Origin: Microbacterium neungamense
Lineage (GTDB): Bacteria > Actinomycetota > Actinomycetes > Actinomycetales > Microbacteriaceae
Length of the DNA: 64,000 bases
Direction: 5' to 3'
Assembly: GCF_024971095.1 (NCBI RefSeq)
Contig: NZ_CP069717.1
Coordinates: forward strand, 124,001-188,000
This document shows positions 16,865-25,442 of the stretch, piece after piece. Numbering within the stretch: position 1 is the stretch's first letter; each line of letters opens with the position of its first letter. The position numbers and the translations under genes are program-made. The notes under the pieces were generated by a model that ran no database searches, was not told the DNA's origin, and was given only the letters and a program-made list of their open reading frames with translations.

Positions 16865-19177
16865 ATGAGCACCGCAGAGCAGACCCGGATCGAACTCGAG
16901 ATCGGCGGGATGACCTGCGCCTCCTGCGCCATGCGCATCGAGAAGAAGCTGAACAAGCTGGACGGGGTCACCGCGACCGTCAACTACGCCACCGAGAAGG
17001 CGCAGGTCACCGCCGACGGACCCGTCGATCCGGCCCTGCTCATCTCGACTGTCGAGGGCGCCGGGTACACCGCGACGCTCCCGGCCCCGCCCGCGGACAC
17101 CGACGGCACGTCCGACGATTCCGCCGAGGACCCCGAGCTGCGCACCCTCCGGCAGCGGCTGATCGGATCGATCGTGCTGTCGGTGCCGGTGATCCTGCTG
17201 GCGATGATCCCCGCGCTGCAGTTTCCGTACTGGCAGTGGCTGTCGCTCACCCTCGCGGCACCGGTCGTCGTCTGGGCGGCGTGGCCGTTCCACCGCGCCG
17301 CCTGGCTGAACCTGCGCCACGGCTCCGCCACCATGGACACGCTGATCAGCCTCGGCACCTCGGCGGCGTTCCTGTGGTCGCTGTACGCGCTGTTCCTCGG
17401 CACCGCCGGGCAGCCGGGCATGATCCACGGCTTCTCGTGGACCATCGCCCCGAGCGACGGCGCCGGCAACATCTACCTCGAGGTGGCCTCCGGCGTCACG
17501 ATGTTCATCCTCGCCGGCCGCTACTTCGAGAAGCGCGCCAAGCGCCGCGCCGGCGACGCGCTGCGGGCCCTGCTCGAACTGGGCGCCAAGGACGTCGCGG
17601 TGATCCGGGACGGCGCCGAGACCCGCATCCCGATCTCCGAGCTGCACGTCGGCGACGAGTTCGTGGTGCGCCCGGGGGAGAAGATCGCGACCGACGGGGT
17701 CGTGGTGTCCGGGTCCTCCGCGGTGGACCGGTCGATGATCACCGGCGAGTCGGTGCCCGTCGAGGTCGGCGCCGGGGACGCCGTGACCGGCGCGACGGTG
17801 AACGCCGGCGGGCGGCTCGTCGTGCGGGCGACCCGGGTGGGCGCGGACACGCAGCTCGCGCAGATGGCGCGCCTGGTCGAGGAGGCGCAGACCGGCAAGG
17901 CCGAGGTGCAGCGCCTCGCCGACCGTGTCTCCGGGGTGTTCGTGCCGATCGTCATCGCGATCGCCGTCGCCACGCTGGGCGCATGGATCGGCGCCGGATT
18001 CCCGCTCTCGGCCGCGTTCACCGCCGCGGTCGCCGTGCTCATCATCGCCTGCCCGTGCGCGCTGGGTCTCGCCACGCCGACGGCGCTGCTGGTCGGCACG
18101 GGGCGCGGGGCGCAGCTGGGCATCCTGATCAAGGGCCCGGAGGTGCTGGAGTCCACGCGTCGCGTCGACACGATCGTGCTCGACAAGACCGGGACGGTGA
18201 CCGAGGGGCGGATGAGCGTCGTCGACGTCATCCCCGAGGAGGGGACGGATGCCGCGGAGCTGCTCCGTCTGGCCGGCGCGGTCGAGCACGCCTCCGAGCA
18301 CCCGATCGCCCGCGCCGTCGCCGCCGCGGCCCTGGCGCCCCGGTCGTCCACCGAGGACGGCACTTCCCGGTCGTTGAGCGAGGACGGCGGAGCCGCCCGA
18401 GACGAAACGCGTTCCGCTTCCCGAACCCTCCCTCCCGTCGAGTCCTTCCAGAACACCGAGGGCCGCGGCGTCAGCGGTGTCGTCGAGGGACGCGCCGTGC
18501 TCGTCGGGCGGCTGTCGCTGCTGGAGGACTGGGCGATCCACCCCTCGACGCGCCTCCTCGACGCGAAGGCAGGTGCCGAGGCCGCCGGTCAGACGGCCGT
18601 GCTCGTCGCCTGGGACGGCGCACCCCGCGGCGTGATCGTCGTCGCCGACCGGGTGAAGCAGACCAGCGCCGAGGCGGTGGCCTCCTTCCGCGACCTGGGC
18701 CTGACCCCGGTGCTGCTCACCGGCGACAACGAGGCGGCCGCGCGGCACATCGCCGCGGAGGTGGGCATCGACGAGGTGATCGCCGAGGTGCTCCCGGCCG
18801 ACAAGGTCGACGTCGTCCGGCGGCTGCAGCAGGAGGGGCGTGTCGTGGCGATGGCCGGCGACGGCGTCAACGACGCCCCCGCGCTCGCGCAGGCCGACCT
18901 CGGCCTGGCGATGGGCACCGGCACGGATGTCGCGATCGAGGCATCCGACATCACCCTCGTCCGCGGCGACCTGCGTGCGGCGGCGGATGCCATCCGGCTG
19001 TCGCGCCGCACCCTCGCCACCATCAAGGGCAACCTGTTCTGGGCCTTCGGCTACAACGTCGCGGCGCTGCCGCTGGCCGCCCTGGGCCTGCTGAACCCGA
19101 TGATCGCCGGCGCCGCGATGGCGTTCTCGAGCGTCTTCGTCGTCGGCAACAGCCTGCGGCTGCGCCGGTTCCGCTGA
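16865..19177 (+). CDS. copA: Copper-translocating P1B-type ATPase
   Basis: The 770-residue Cu(I) exporter has a single N-terminal HMA domain ([16 protein letters not shown] near residue 15), eight expected membrane helices, the CPC metal site at C396-P-C398, the phosphorylation site DKTGT with D440, the SEHPIA N-domain motif, and [10 protein letters not shown] before the last helices. It should pump Cu(I) out of the cytoplasm. ATG at 16865 follows GAGGAG. Between HPIARAV and RGVSGVV, residues about 494-525 are encoded by an interspersed repeat ([17 protein letters not shown]). This gives an unusual loop in the nucleotide-binding domain. A hairpin terminator follows. Confidence 0.95.
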   Translation: MSTAEQTRIELEIGGMTCASCAMRIEKKLNKLDGVTATVNYATEKAQVTADGPVDPALLISTVEGAGYTATLPAPPADTDGTSDDSAEDPELRTLRQRLIGSIVLSVPVILLAMIPALQFPYWQWLSLTLAAPVVVWAAWPFHRAAWLNLRHGSATMDTLISLGTSAAFLWSLYALFLGTAGQPGMIHGFSWTIAPSDGAGNIYLEVASGVTMFILAGRYFEKRAKRRAGDALRALLELGAKDVAVIRDGAETRIPISELHVGDEFVVRPGEKIATDGVVVSGSSAVDRSMITGESVPVEVGAGDAVTGATVNAGGRLVVRATRVGADTQLAQMARLVEEAQTGKAEVQRLADRVSGVFVPIVIAIAVATLGAWIGAGFPLSAAFTAAVAVLIIACPCALGLATPTALLVGTGRGAQLGILIKGPEVLESTRRVDTIVLDKTGTVTEGRMSVVDVIPEEGTDAAELLRLAGAVEHASEHPIARAVAAAALAPRSSTEDGTSRSLSEDGGAARDETRSASRTLPPVESFQNTEGRGVSGVVEGRAVLVGRLSLLEDWAIHPSTRLLDAKAGAEAAGQTAVLVAWDGAPRGVIVVADRVKQTSAEAVASFRDLGLTPVLLTGDNEAAARHIAAEVGIDEVIAEVLPADKVDVVRRLQQEGRVVAMAGDGVNDAPALAQADLGLAMGTGTDVAIEASDITLVRGDLRAAADAIRLSRRTLATIKGNLFWAFGYNVAALPLAALGLLNPMIAGAAMAFSSVFVVGNSLRLRRFR
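18367..18410 (+). repeat. Interspersed repeat unit inside copA
   Basis: A 44-bp copy of the CCGGTCGTTGAGCGAG...GACGAAACGC repeat lies in frame in copA. The same sequence family forms hairpins at 45750-45962 and the PxpB-PxpC linker at 50664-50875. Confidence 0.85.
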
Positions 19178-19185
19178 CCGGCGCA

Positions 19186-19249
19186 CACGCTCGGGAGGAG
19201 AACTCGGCCAGCGGCGGATCGCCGGGCCGGATTCCTCCTCCCGAGCGTG
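19186..19249 (+). terminator. Terminator-like hairpin of the copper operon
   Basis: Perfect 14-base arms CACGCTCGGGAGGA (19186-19199) and TCCTCCCGAGCGTG (19236-19249) begin 8 nt after the copA stop. Confidence 0.6.
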
Positions 19250-19380
19250 AGAACTCCTCCCGAACGGATGCCGGGGGCCGGACGCCGACGGCCCGGGCCC
19301 CGAACGGATGCCGGGGCCCCGCCCTAGACTGCCACCGTGAGCGATCAGGCCGTGAGGGTCGCCGAAAGGGAGGAGCGGCG

Positions 19381-19722
19381 ATGATCGCCGACGAGGAGCT
19401 GCTGCAGGAGATCGCCGGAATGCTCGACCACGACGGGATGCTCGATATCGGTACGATGTTCCGCCGGCCGGGCATCCGCGCCGACGGAAAGATCGTGGCC
19501 TTCCTCGGCGCCGACGACCGGATGATCACGAAGGTGCCGCGCGAGCGGGCCCTCGAGCTGATCGCCGCCGGCGAGGCATCCGAGGTCACGATGGGGAAGC
19601 GGACCATGCGCGAGTGGATCTCCGTGCCCGCGGCCGCCGACCGCGACGGCACCCTGGCCCGGTGGACGCCACTGGTGCGCGAAGCGCTCGCGTACGTGAC
19701 GTCGCTCGGCGGAGGTGCTTGA
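19381..19722 (+). CDS. TfoX/Sxy N-terminal-domain family protein
   Basis: The 113-residue protein has MLDIGTMFRRPGIRADGKIVAFLGADDRMITKVP, then ALELIAAGEASEVTMGKRTMREWISVP. This follows the TfoX N-terminal domain pattern (a Phe/Gly turn, Lys-containing strand and mREW-x-VP end). Stand-alone domains like this are common in actinobacteria and have no established role; competence control as in Gammaproteobacteria should not be assumed. GGGAGGAGCGG precedes the ATG. The paiB-like gene follows after 37 nt. Confidence 0.75.
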   Translation: MIADEELLQEIAGMLDHDGMLDIGTMFRRPGIRADGKIVAFLGADDRMITKVPRERALELIAAGEASEVTMGKRTMREWISVPAAADRDGTLARWTPLVREALAYVTSLGGGA

Positions 19723-19759
19723 CTCGGACGGGACCCGAGAGCACCGGAAGGGGTGATCC

Positions 19760-20357
19760 ATGCGCCACACGCCGCGTTACATCATGGACGACGTCGACGA
19801 GGTCAGGGAGCTGATCCGCCGGCATCCGTGGGCGACGTTCGTCTCGCCGGCGTCCACCGGGCTCGTCGCCTCGCACTACCCGATCCTGATCGACGAGGAG
19901 GACCGGGAGGGCATCACGATCGTGAGCCACTTCGGGCGTCCGGACGACGAGCTGCACGAGCTCGGCAGGCACGAGATCCTCGTGATCGTGCAGGGGCCGC
20001 ACGACTACGTGTCCTCCAGCTGGTACGCCCCGGGCGACCTCGTGCCGACCTGGAACCACCTCACCGCGCACCTGTACGGGGTGCCGGAGATCCTCGGGTT
20101 CGAGGAGAACTACGCCATGCTCTCGCGTCTCACCGATCACTTCGAGCACGGCCGGCCCGGCGGACGCAGCCTCGCCGAGGACGAGGAGGGCACACGGCGC
20201 ATCGCCCGCGGCACGGTGGGTCTGCGGATGCGGGTGACGCGCTTCGACGCGCGCCAAGCTCAGCCAGAACAAGACGCCCGAGGTGCGCGAGAACATCATC
20301 CGGCACGTCGAGGGCGGGAACCCGGAGCTCGCCGAGGAGATGCGACGGCGCAACTGA
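19760..20357 (+). pseudogene. PaiB-like FMN-binding negative regulator, frameshifted near the C-terminus
   Basis: Residues 1-160 match PaiB/FMN-binding split-barrel proteins: MRHTPRYIMDDVDEVRELIR, HYPILIDEE, VSHFGRPDD and SSSWYAPGDLVPTWNH. After VTRFDA the frame fails. The other frame supplies the expected family ending AKLSQNKTPEVRENIIRHV and stops at 20357. Four bases (GCGC, 20249-20252) separate the last good codon from GCC AAG, so the break fits loss of one GC dinucleotide. As written the protein would have an unrelated arginine-rich tail. GGAAGGGG precedes the start. Real mutation and sequencing error are both possible. Confidence 0.82.
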
Positions 20358-20394
20358 CGGCGCCCGCCGGAGTCGCCGGGGCAGGCGCCCCGGG

Positions 20395-20527
20395 TCAGGC
20401 GCTCTCGGCTCGGCCGGCGCGCCAGTAGCCCATGAACGCGACCGAGCGGCGGTCGACGCCGAGGTCGCGCACCAGGTGCCGGCGCAGCGCGGTGATGGTG
20501 CCGGCCTCGCCGGCGAGCCAGGCGTGC
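20395..20527 (-). pseudogene. C-terminal remnant of a siderophore-interacting protein
   Basis: The minus strand encodes [22 protein letters not shown] followed by [14 protein letters not shown] and a stop at 20395-20397. That is the C-terminal NAD-binding end of SIP/ViuB-type siderophore-interacting reductases, which release iron from ferric siderophores. About 40 residues remain; the rest is replaced by the unrelated sequence at 20528 onward. The right limit is approximate. Confidence 0.8.
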
Positions 20528-20758
20528 GTGGTCGGCTTCGTCGGGCTGGTCGCCCCGCACGCCGCCCGCGCCCTCGTCGGCGCCCGGCACACGCGAGTGA
20601 TCCCGGTGGCGGTGCTGCTCGGTGCCGTGCTCGTCGGGACGGCGGATGCCATCGGCCGCACCGTGCTCGCCCCCGCCCAGCTGCCCGCCGACCTGGTCGT
20701 CGCCCTCCTCGGCGCCCCGTACTTCGTCTGGCTCCTCTGGAGATCGCGGGACGCGTAG
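20528..20758 (+). pseudogene. C-terminal remnant of a FecCD-type iron-siderophore permease
   Basis: The plus strand encodes [18 protein letters not shown], then [22 protein letters not shown] and [21 protein letters not shown] before a stop. This is the last roughly 75 residues of BtuC/FecCD permeases (GFVGLiaPH and GaPfF-LL motifs). Four-fifths of the gene is missing. It abuts the siderophore-interacting protein remnant, which reads the other way, so one deletion removed the centre of an iron-siderophore locus. The left boundary is approximate. Confidence 0.82.
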
Positions 20759-21013
20759 CCCGGAGCGGGCGGCCCGCCCGCCGCACCTCCCGCGGGCCTT
20801 GGGGGTGCGCGATTCTCCCGGCGGTCGGGCGGATGCCGGTCGCCGGGAGCTTTCCGCATCGCGGGAGGTCGTCGCGCGTGCGGGATCCTCCCCGCGGCGC
20901 GCGGGCAACAGCGCGAGTCGCGAACGCTCGGCGTTCTGGGCATCCGCATAGCCGGGGCATCGACGCGCCCCAGACGCACGTGGTGTTCTCTTCCCCTGGG
21001 AAAGGACGACACC

Positions 21014-21913
21014 ATGAACTCCACCGACCCCCGCTGGCTCGACGCGAACGGCCACGAGATCGATGAGGACCACCGCGGCCTCGTCTACGACATCCGCACG
21101 CTCATCGACCGCCGGCGGGCGCTCGGGATCTTCGGCGGGATCGCCGCGACGGCGCTGCTCGCCGCGTGCGCACCGCCCTCCGACACCGGCGCGAATAGCA
21201 CGAGCACCACGGGCACCGACGGTCGCCCCGCCCCGCCCGACGGCGGCCAGGGCGGCGCTCCGACCGGACAGGACAACAGCGACCTCCTCGAGGGGGAGGT
21301 GCCGAACGAGACCGCCGGCCCCTACCCGGCCGACGGCTCGAACGGGGTGAACGTGCTCGACGACTCCGGCATCGTGCGCAGCGACATCCGTTCCAGCTTC
21401 GGCTCGTCGGCCACGACGGCCGAGGGCGTCCCGCTCGACATCGTGCTCACCGTCCGCGACGCCACCACGGGCGCGGCGATGGCGGGTGCCGGCGTGTACC
21501 TCTGGCACTGTGACCGCGACGGCAACTACTCGCTGTACTCGGATGCCGCGAAGAACGAGAACTACCTGCGCGGCGTGCAGGAGACCGACGACACCGGCAC
21601 GGTGCGCTTCCGGTCGATCTACCCGGCGTGCTACTCCGGCCGGTGGCCGCACATCCACTTCGAGGTGTATCAGGACGTCGCCACGGCGGTCGCGACCGGA
21701 CCGATCGTGAAGACCTCGCAGATCGCCCTGCCCGAGGAGACGAACGCCAAGGTGTACGCGACCTCGGGGTACGAGTCGAGCGTGCGCAACGCCTCGCGGG
21801 TGACGCTCACCGGCGACAACGTGTTCGGCGATGACGGCGGCATCCTGCAGCTGGCGACGATGACCGGCAGCGTCGACGACGGCTACACGGCTGCGCTGTC
21901 GATCGCGGTGTGA
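21014..21913 (+). CDS. Secreted intradiol ring-cleavage dioxygenase-like lipoprotein
   Basis: The 299-residue protein has a twin-arginine-like RRR before a hydrophobic stretch ending LLAAC, so it is probably a Tat-exported lipoprotein. A Ser/Gly/Pro linker follows, then the intradiol dioxygenase fold: [30 protein letters not shown], and [13 protein letters not shown]. The tyrosines and the HIH pair are the expected iron(III) ligands. Cytoplasmic relatives cleave catechols; extracytoplasmic actinobacterial members are less well defined. AAAGGAC lies 6 nt upstream of the ATG. Confidence 0.85.
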   Translation: MNSTDPRWLDANGHEIDEDHRGLVYDIRTLIDRRRALGIFGGIAATALLAACAPPSDTGANSTSTTGTDGRPAPPDGGQGGAPTGQDNSDLLEGEVPNETAGPYPADGSNGVNVLDDSGIVRSDIRSSFGSSATTAEGVPLDIVLTVRDATTGAAMAGAGVYLWHCDRDGNYSLYSDAAKNENYLRGVQETDDTGTVRFRSIYPACYSGRWPHIHFEVYQDVATAVATGPIVKTSQIALPEETNAKVYATSGYESSVRNASRVTLTGDNVFGDDGGILQLATMTGSVDDGYTAALSIAV

Positions 21914-22017
21914 TGATGGCATCCGATCGCGGTGTGACCGATGGCATCCGATCACGGTGCCGCGACGGCATCCGTCCGCCGGCCGCGAACGCCCAGGCGA
22001 TTCCGATCACCTGTGCG

Positions 22018-22023
22018 TAACGT
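22018..22023 (+). promoter_or_regulatory. Predicted -10 element of the alarmone synthetase gene (leaderless)
   Basis: TAACGT ends 7 nt before the ATG at 22031; there is no Shine-Dalgarno sequence. Confidence 0.5.
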
Positions 22024-22030
22024 CGAAGAC

Positions 22031-22699
22031 ATGACCACGGTTCCCGTCGACGCCGCCGCGATCGCGGAGGCCAGGCAACTGCGAGACGCGTTCCAACGGT
22101 TCCTGCGGGAGTACGAGTTCGGGATGCGGGAGGTCGAGACCAAGATCTCCATCCTGCGCGACGAGTTCACCCACAACCACGCGTACAACCCGATCGAGCA
22201 CGTGAAGAGCCGGCTGAAGTCGCCGGACAGCATCGTCGAGAAGGTTGCGCGGAAGGGCATCGAGCCCGACTTCGACACCATCCGTCGCGAGATCACCGAC
22301 ATCGCCGGGGTGCGGGTCACGTGCAGCTTCGTCTCCGACGTGTACCGGCTGTTCCAGCTGCTCACCCAGCAGGACGACGTCACCGTGAAGATCGTGAAGG
22401 ACTACATCGCCCAGCCGAAGCCGAACGGCTACCGCAGCCTGCACGCGATCGTCGAGGTGCCGGTGTTCCTCTCCACCGGACCGGTGCCGGTGCCGGTCGA
22501 GGTGCAGTTCCGCACCATCGCGATGGACTTCTGGGCGAGCCTGGAGCACAAGATCCACTACAAGTTCCAGGGGCAGGTGCCGAGCCATCTGGTGCAGAGC
22601 CTCACCGAGGCGGCCGAGGCCGCCGGTGAGCTCGACCTGCGCATGGAGCGGCTGCACCACGAGGCGCACGCCGTGAACCAGCGGGCTCTGGAGGCCTGA
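22031..22699 (+). CDS. Small alarmone synthetase, RelA/SpoT domain (RelQ/RelP type)
   Basis: The 222-residue protein contains only the ppGpp synthetase domain. YNPIEHVKSRLKSPDSIVEK opens the fold, and ITDIAGVRVTCSFVSDVYRL, QPKPNGYRSLHAIV and VEVQFRTIAMDFWASLEHKIHYK carry the substrate and catalytic residues. There is no HD hydrolase and there are no TGS/ACT domains, so it should make (p)ppGpp without degrading it. The start at 22031 is supported by a TAACGT hexamer 7 nt upstream. It converges on the M20 gene, with a hairpin between them. Confidence 0.92.
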   Translation: MTTVPVDAAAIAEARQLRDAFQRFLREYEFGMREVETKISILRDEFTHNHAYNPIEHVKSRLKSPDSIVEKVARKGIEPDFDTIRREITDIAGVRVTCSFVSDVYRLFQLLTQQDDVTVKIVKDYIAQPKPNGYRSLHAIVEVPVFLSTGPVPVPVEVQFRTIAMDFWASLEHKIHYKFQGQVPSHLVQSLTEAAEAAGELDLRMERLHHEAHAVNQRALEA

Positions 22700-22725
22700 C
22701 TCCCGGGACGACCTGCCCTTCCCGC

Positions 22726-22786
22726 CACATTGTGTCCGGTGAGGTGGGTTGTCGCGCCCCGGACCAGCACGACGCGACACAATGTG
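22726..22786. terminator. Intergenic inverted repeat with CACATTGTGTC arms (copy A)
   Basis: Arms CACATTGTGTC (22726-22736) and GACACAATGTG (22776-22786) lie between two convergent stop codons. The same arm sequence recurs at 24105-24169 and 55407-55469. Confidence 0.6.
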
Positions 22787-22798
22787 TCGCCGGGGGGA

Positions 22799-24046
22799 TC
22801 AGCCCAGGAACGTGCGGGCGGCGGTGGTCATCGCGGTGACGCCGACGTCGATGGTCGGATGCAGGACGGGCGCGAAGAACGGGGAGTGGTTGGTCGGGAT
22901 GTCGCGGTCGACCGTCCCCGCCCGCGCGGCGGCCCGGTAGTCGTCGGGGTCGATGCCGCCCCAGAACCAGAACACCAGCGGCGCGCCGGCGTCGCGGGCG
23001 AACCACGACACGTCCTCGCTTCCAGTGAACAGCCCCGGGTCGACGACGGCGTGCTCGCCGAACTCCTCGTGGAACGCGGCGACGACCCGCGCCGTGGCAT
23101 CCGGGTCGTTGATCGTCGCCGGGAGGGTGTGCAGGGTCGAGATCTCCGGCTCCCGTTCGGCTCCGGATGCCAGGGCTTCCGCCCGGATCACCCGCTCTAC
23201 CTTCTCGAGGACCTTGTCGCGCAGCGCCTCGTCCGGGTACCGGAGGCTGAGCTGCAGCGTGGCATCCGCCGGGATGATGTTGTTCTTGGTGCCGGCGTGG
23301 ATCGCCCCGACGGTGACCACCGCCAGCTCCCGCGGGTCGACCTCGCGCGACACAACGGTCTGCAGCCGCATCACGGTGGAGGCGGCCATCACGATCGGGT
23401 CGATGGTGGCGTGTGGCCGGGATCCGTGCCCGCCGCGGCCGTGCATCACCACCTGGATGCCGTCGGATGCCGACATCTGCGGCCCCGGGCGCACGCCGAT
23501 CACGCCGGCGGGCAGCGGGGTGAGGTGCTGCCCGAGGACCACGTCCGGGCGGGGGAAGCGCGCCAGCATCCCGTCGTCGAGCATGGTGCGGGCCCCGGCG
23601 CCGAACTCCTCGGCGGGCTGGATGATCACGACGACGGTGCCGTGCCACTCAGCGCGGTCGGCGACCAGGCGCTCCACGGCGCCGATCATCGCGGTGACGT
23701 GCATGTCGTGGCCGCACGCGTGCATCACCGGCACGGTGTGCCCGTCGGGGTCGACGCCGGTCGCGGTGGACGCGTAGGGCAGGCCGGTGTCCTCCTTCAC
23801 CGGGAGGGCGTCCATGTCGGCGCGGAGCCAGACGACCGGGCCGGATGCCTGGGCGGGCTCGCCGCCCTGACCGCGCTTGGGGTTGCGGAGCACACCGACC
23901 ACGCCGGTGACGCCGACGCCCTCGTGCACCTCGAGTCCCAGGTCGCGCAGGTGCGCGGCGGCGATGCCGGCGGTGCGGGTCTCCTGGAACGACAGCTCCG
24001 GATGCCGGTGCAGGTCGGTGTACAGCGCTTCGAGGTCGATGGCCAT
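22799..24046 (-). CDS. M20-family amidohydrolase (N-acyl amino acid/hippurate-type)
   Basis: The 415-residue protein has the M20D pattern: HRHPELSFQETRT, WLRADMDALPVKE, HACGHDMHVTAMIGA, IIQPAEEFGAGA and HGRGGHGSRPHATIDP. The histidines, aspartates and the Cys-Gly-His-Asp motif are the metal ligands of the hippurate/IAA-amino-acid hydrolase and N-acyl-diaminopimelate deacylase group. It should hydrolyse an N-acyl amino acid in the cytoplasm. The ATG at 24046 is supported by TAGGCT 7 nt upstream (leaderless). The actual acyl substrate is not predictable. Confidence 0.9.
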   Translation of the reverse strand: MAIDLEALYTDLHRHPELSFQETRTAGIAAAHLRDLGLEVHEGVGVTGVVGVLRNPKRGQGGEPAQASGPVVWLRADMDALPVKEDTGLPYASTATGVDPDGHTVPVMHACGHDMHVTAMIGAVERLVADRAEWHGTVVVIIQPAEEFGAGARTMLDDGMLARFPRPDVVLGQHLTPLPAGVIGVRPGPQMSASDGIQVVMHGRGGHGSRPHATIDPIVMAASTVMRLQTVVSREVDPRELAVVTVGAIHAGTKNNIIPADATLQLSLRYPDEALRDKVLEKVERVIRAEALASGAEREPEISTLHTLPATINDPDATARVVAAFHEEFGEHAVVDPGLFTGSEDVSWFARDAGAPLVFWFWGGIDPDDYRAAARAGTVDRDIPTNHSPFFAPVLHPTIDVGVTAMTTAARTFLG

Positions 24047-24053
24047 ACGGGTG

Positions 24054-24059
24054 AGCCTA
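24054..24059 (-). promoter_or_regulatory. Predicted -10 element of the M20 gene (leaderless)
   Basis: TAGGCT on the minus strand ends 7 nt before the ATG at 24046. Confidence 0.5.
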
Positions 24060-24104
24060 GCGAGCGGTGACGCTCCGACGGCTCGGCGTCCACCCGCACG
24101 TTCT

Positions 24105-24169
24105 GACACATTGTGTCCCGAGGGGTGGGTCGTCCCGACGGGCACCCGCAGGTACGGACACAATGTGTC
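24105..24169. terminator. Intergenic inverted repeat with GACACATTGTGTC arms (copy B)
   Basis: Perfect 13-base arms at 24105-24117 and 24157-24169 are separated by 39 nt, between the disrupted deacetylase gene and the M20 gene (both minus strand). Each arm is itself an odd palindrome. Confidence 0.6.
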
Positions 24170-24237
24170 GCGACGGGTGGGTGGGGCTGCGGATGGATGG
24201 GGCTCCGGGTGGGTGGGGCTGGGGGCCAGGCGCGCCG

Positions 24238-24941
24238 TCAGCCGATCCAGGACGCGAGGGCGTCGACGGAGTCGCCGTAGTTGACCCGGATCACGGGGAG
24301 CGCCAGCTTGTCGGTGCCCGGGGTGACGTAGCCCCACTCGATCGTGCGCCCGAAGGTGAAGCCGGCCTTCGCGGTGCCCTCCTTCGTGGTCTCGGTGTAG
24401 TGACCGAACGGGTACGCGACGACCTCCTTGGCGCCGAGGATGGCGGCCGAGGTCTCCAGGTCGGCGGCGATCTGCTCGGCGGACCAGTTCGTCATCCGGC
24501 CGCGGCCGTTCTCGCCCGCCTCGTGCATGTCGTGCGTGTGCGAGCGCTGCAGCACGTAGGGCGACGGCGACGGGTCCTGTCGGTACTCGGTGATCACGAA
24601 CGACGTCGTGAGGACCTTGTGCTTCACCACCACCGGCACGGCCAGGTCGAACCAGGTCGGGTCGGCGTCGTCGTCGGTGACGATCACGGACCGCGGCGGA
24701 AGGTACAGCCGCCCGTCGACGAACGCGTCCAGCTCGTCGTGCGCCGTGTCGGCGTCGGCGTCGGCGCGCCGGCCGCCGTGCGCTCGCCGGATGCCGGGGA
24801 CTGCTCTCCGCGCAGGGCCGGCATCAGCGCGAACGCGGCGACGGCGGCACCCGCCAGCGCCACGGCGCCGATCACGGTGAACGTCAGACGGCGCCGCCGC
24901 CGGCGGGAGTACCGGCGGGGGCGCGGAGCGGGGAGGGTCAC
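24238..24941 (-). pseudogene. Disrupted membrane-anchored polysaccharide deacetylase-like protein
   Basis: The N-terminal frame (GTG at 24941) encodes a basic, arginine-rich start and one membrane anchor (LTFTVIGAVALAGAAVAAFALM), then leaves frame in a GACGCC-repeat tract near 24760 and stops at 24684. The second frame (24238-24687) encodes a NodB-like core: SVIVTDDDADPTWFDLAVPVV, SHTHDMHEA (metal histidines) and YPFGHYTETT. The expected stretch before DELDAFVDGRLYLPP is missing, and TFDDG is TDDD here. The second frame could restart at a GTG that overlaps the first stop (GTGA). I read it as one damaged gene; two coupled genes is the alternative. Confidence 0.65.
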
Positions 24942-25032
24942 GCCTTGATCCTAGGGACGGCGAGGGTCATTCCCCGGACGCCGGGCGGATGTCGTCCGGA
25001 TGGCCCGCGGAAGCGTGCGGAACCCCGCGACG

Positions 25033-25410
25033 TCACTCCGGCCGGCGCTGCTCCATCAGGGCGAGCGGGCGGCCCTCCAGGTCGGTGAAGAAGGCCATCC
25101 ACTCCTGGCATCCGTCCTCGTGGGTGTGGATGAGCTGCGGCTCGTGCGTGAAGACGACCCCGCGCTCGCCGAGGTCGGCCCGCGCCCGCTCGATGTCCGG
25201 CACCCGGAAGTACAGGATCGACTCCTCGTGCACCGGCCCGTCGCCCTGGGAGAGGAACAGTCGCGTGCCGTCGCACTCGAAGAAGCTCAGCGTGCCGAAC
25301 GTGTAGAGGTGGCGCAGCCCGAGCACATCCCGGTACCACGCCTCGGCGGCCGCGATGTCGTCGACGGAGCGGGAGATCTGGCCGATCGGGCCGAGCGAGA
25401 CGGCGTCCAT
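25033..25410 (-). CDS. VOC-superfamily (glyoxalase/dioxygenase-fold) protein
   Basis: The 125-residue protein has two beta-alpha-beta-beta-beta modules. The first runs IGQISRSVDDIAAAEAWYRDVLGLRHLY, and the second runs ILYFRVPDIERARADLGERGV to MAFFTDLEGRPLALMEQ. This matches single-domain VOC enzymes, which bind a divalent metal and act on diverse small molecules. It starts at the ATG at 25410, with TACCGT 6 nt upstream. It follows arsC after 32 nt but lacks features that would identify an organoarsenical lyase. The substrate is unknown. Confidence 0.82.
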   Translation of the reverse strand: MDAVSLGPIGQISRSVDDIAAAEAWYRDVLGLRHLYTFGTLSFFECDGTRLFLSQGDGPVHEESILYFRVPDIERARADLGERGVVFTHEPQLIHTHEDGCQEWMAFFTDLEGRPLALMEQRRPE

Positions 25411-25416
25411 GCGGCG

Positions 25417-25422
25417 ACGGTA
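25417..25422 (-). promoter_or_regulatory. Predicted -10 element of the VOC gene (leaderless)
   Basis: TACCGT on the minus strand ends 6 nt before the ATG at 25410. Confidence 0.5.
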
Positions 25423-25442
25423 CCACCGCGCTGATGCCGGCG

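Noticed and set aside
15749..19186. A 1145-aa minus-strand open frame across the copper operon
   Set aside because: It is antisense to copA and its neighbour; low-complexity composition and no motifs.
19381..19722. TfoX-like gene as a competence regulator
   Set aside because: Only the N-terminal domain is present and no competence genes are nearby.
25033..25410. VOC protein as an ArsI organoarsenical lyase because it follows arsC
   Set aside because: It lacks the paired cysteines expected for arsenic binding in ArsI, has its own leaderless promoter, and matches general VOC proteins.
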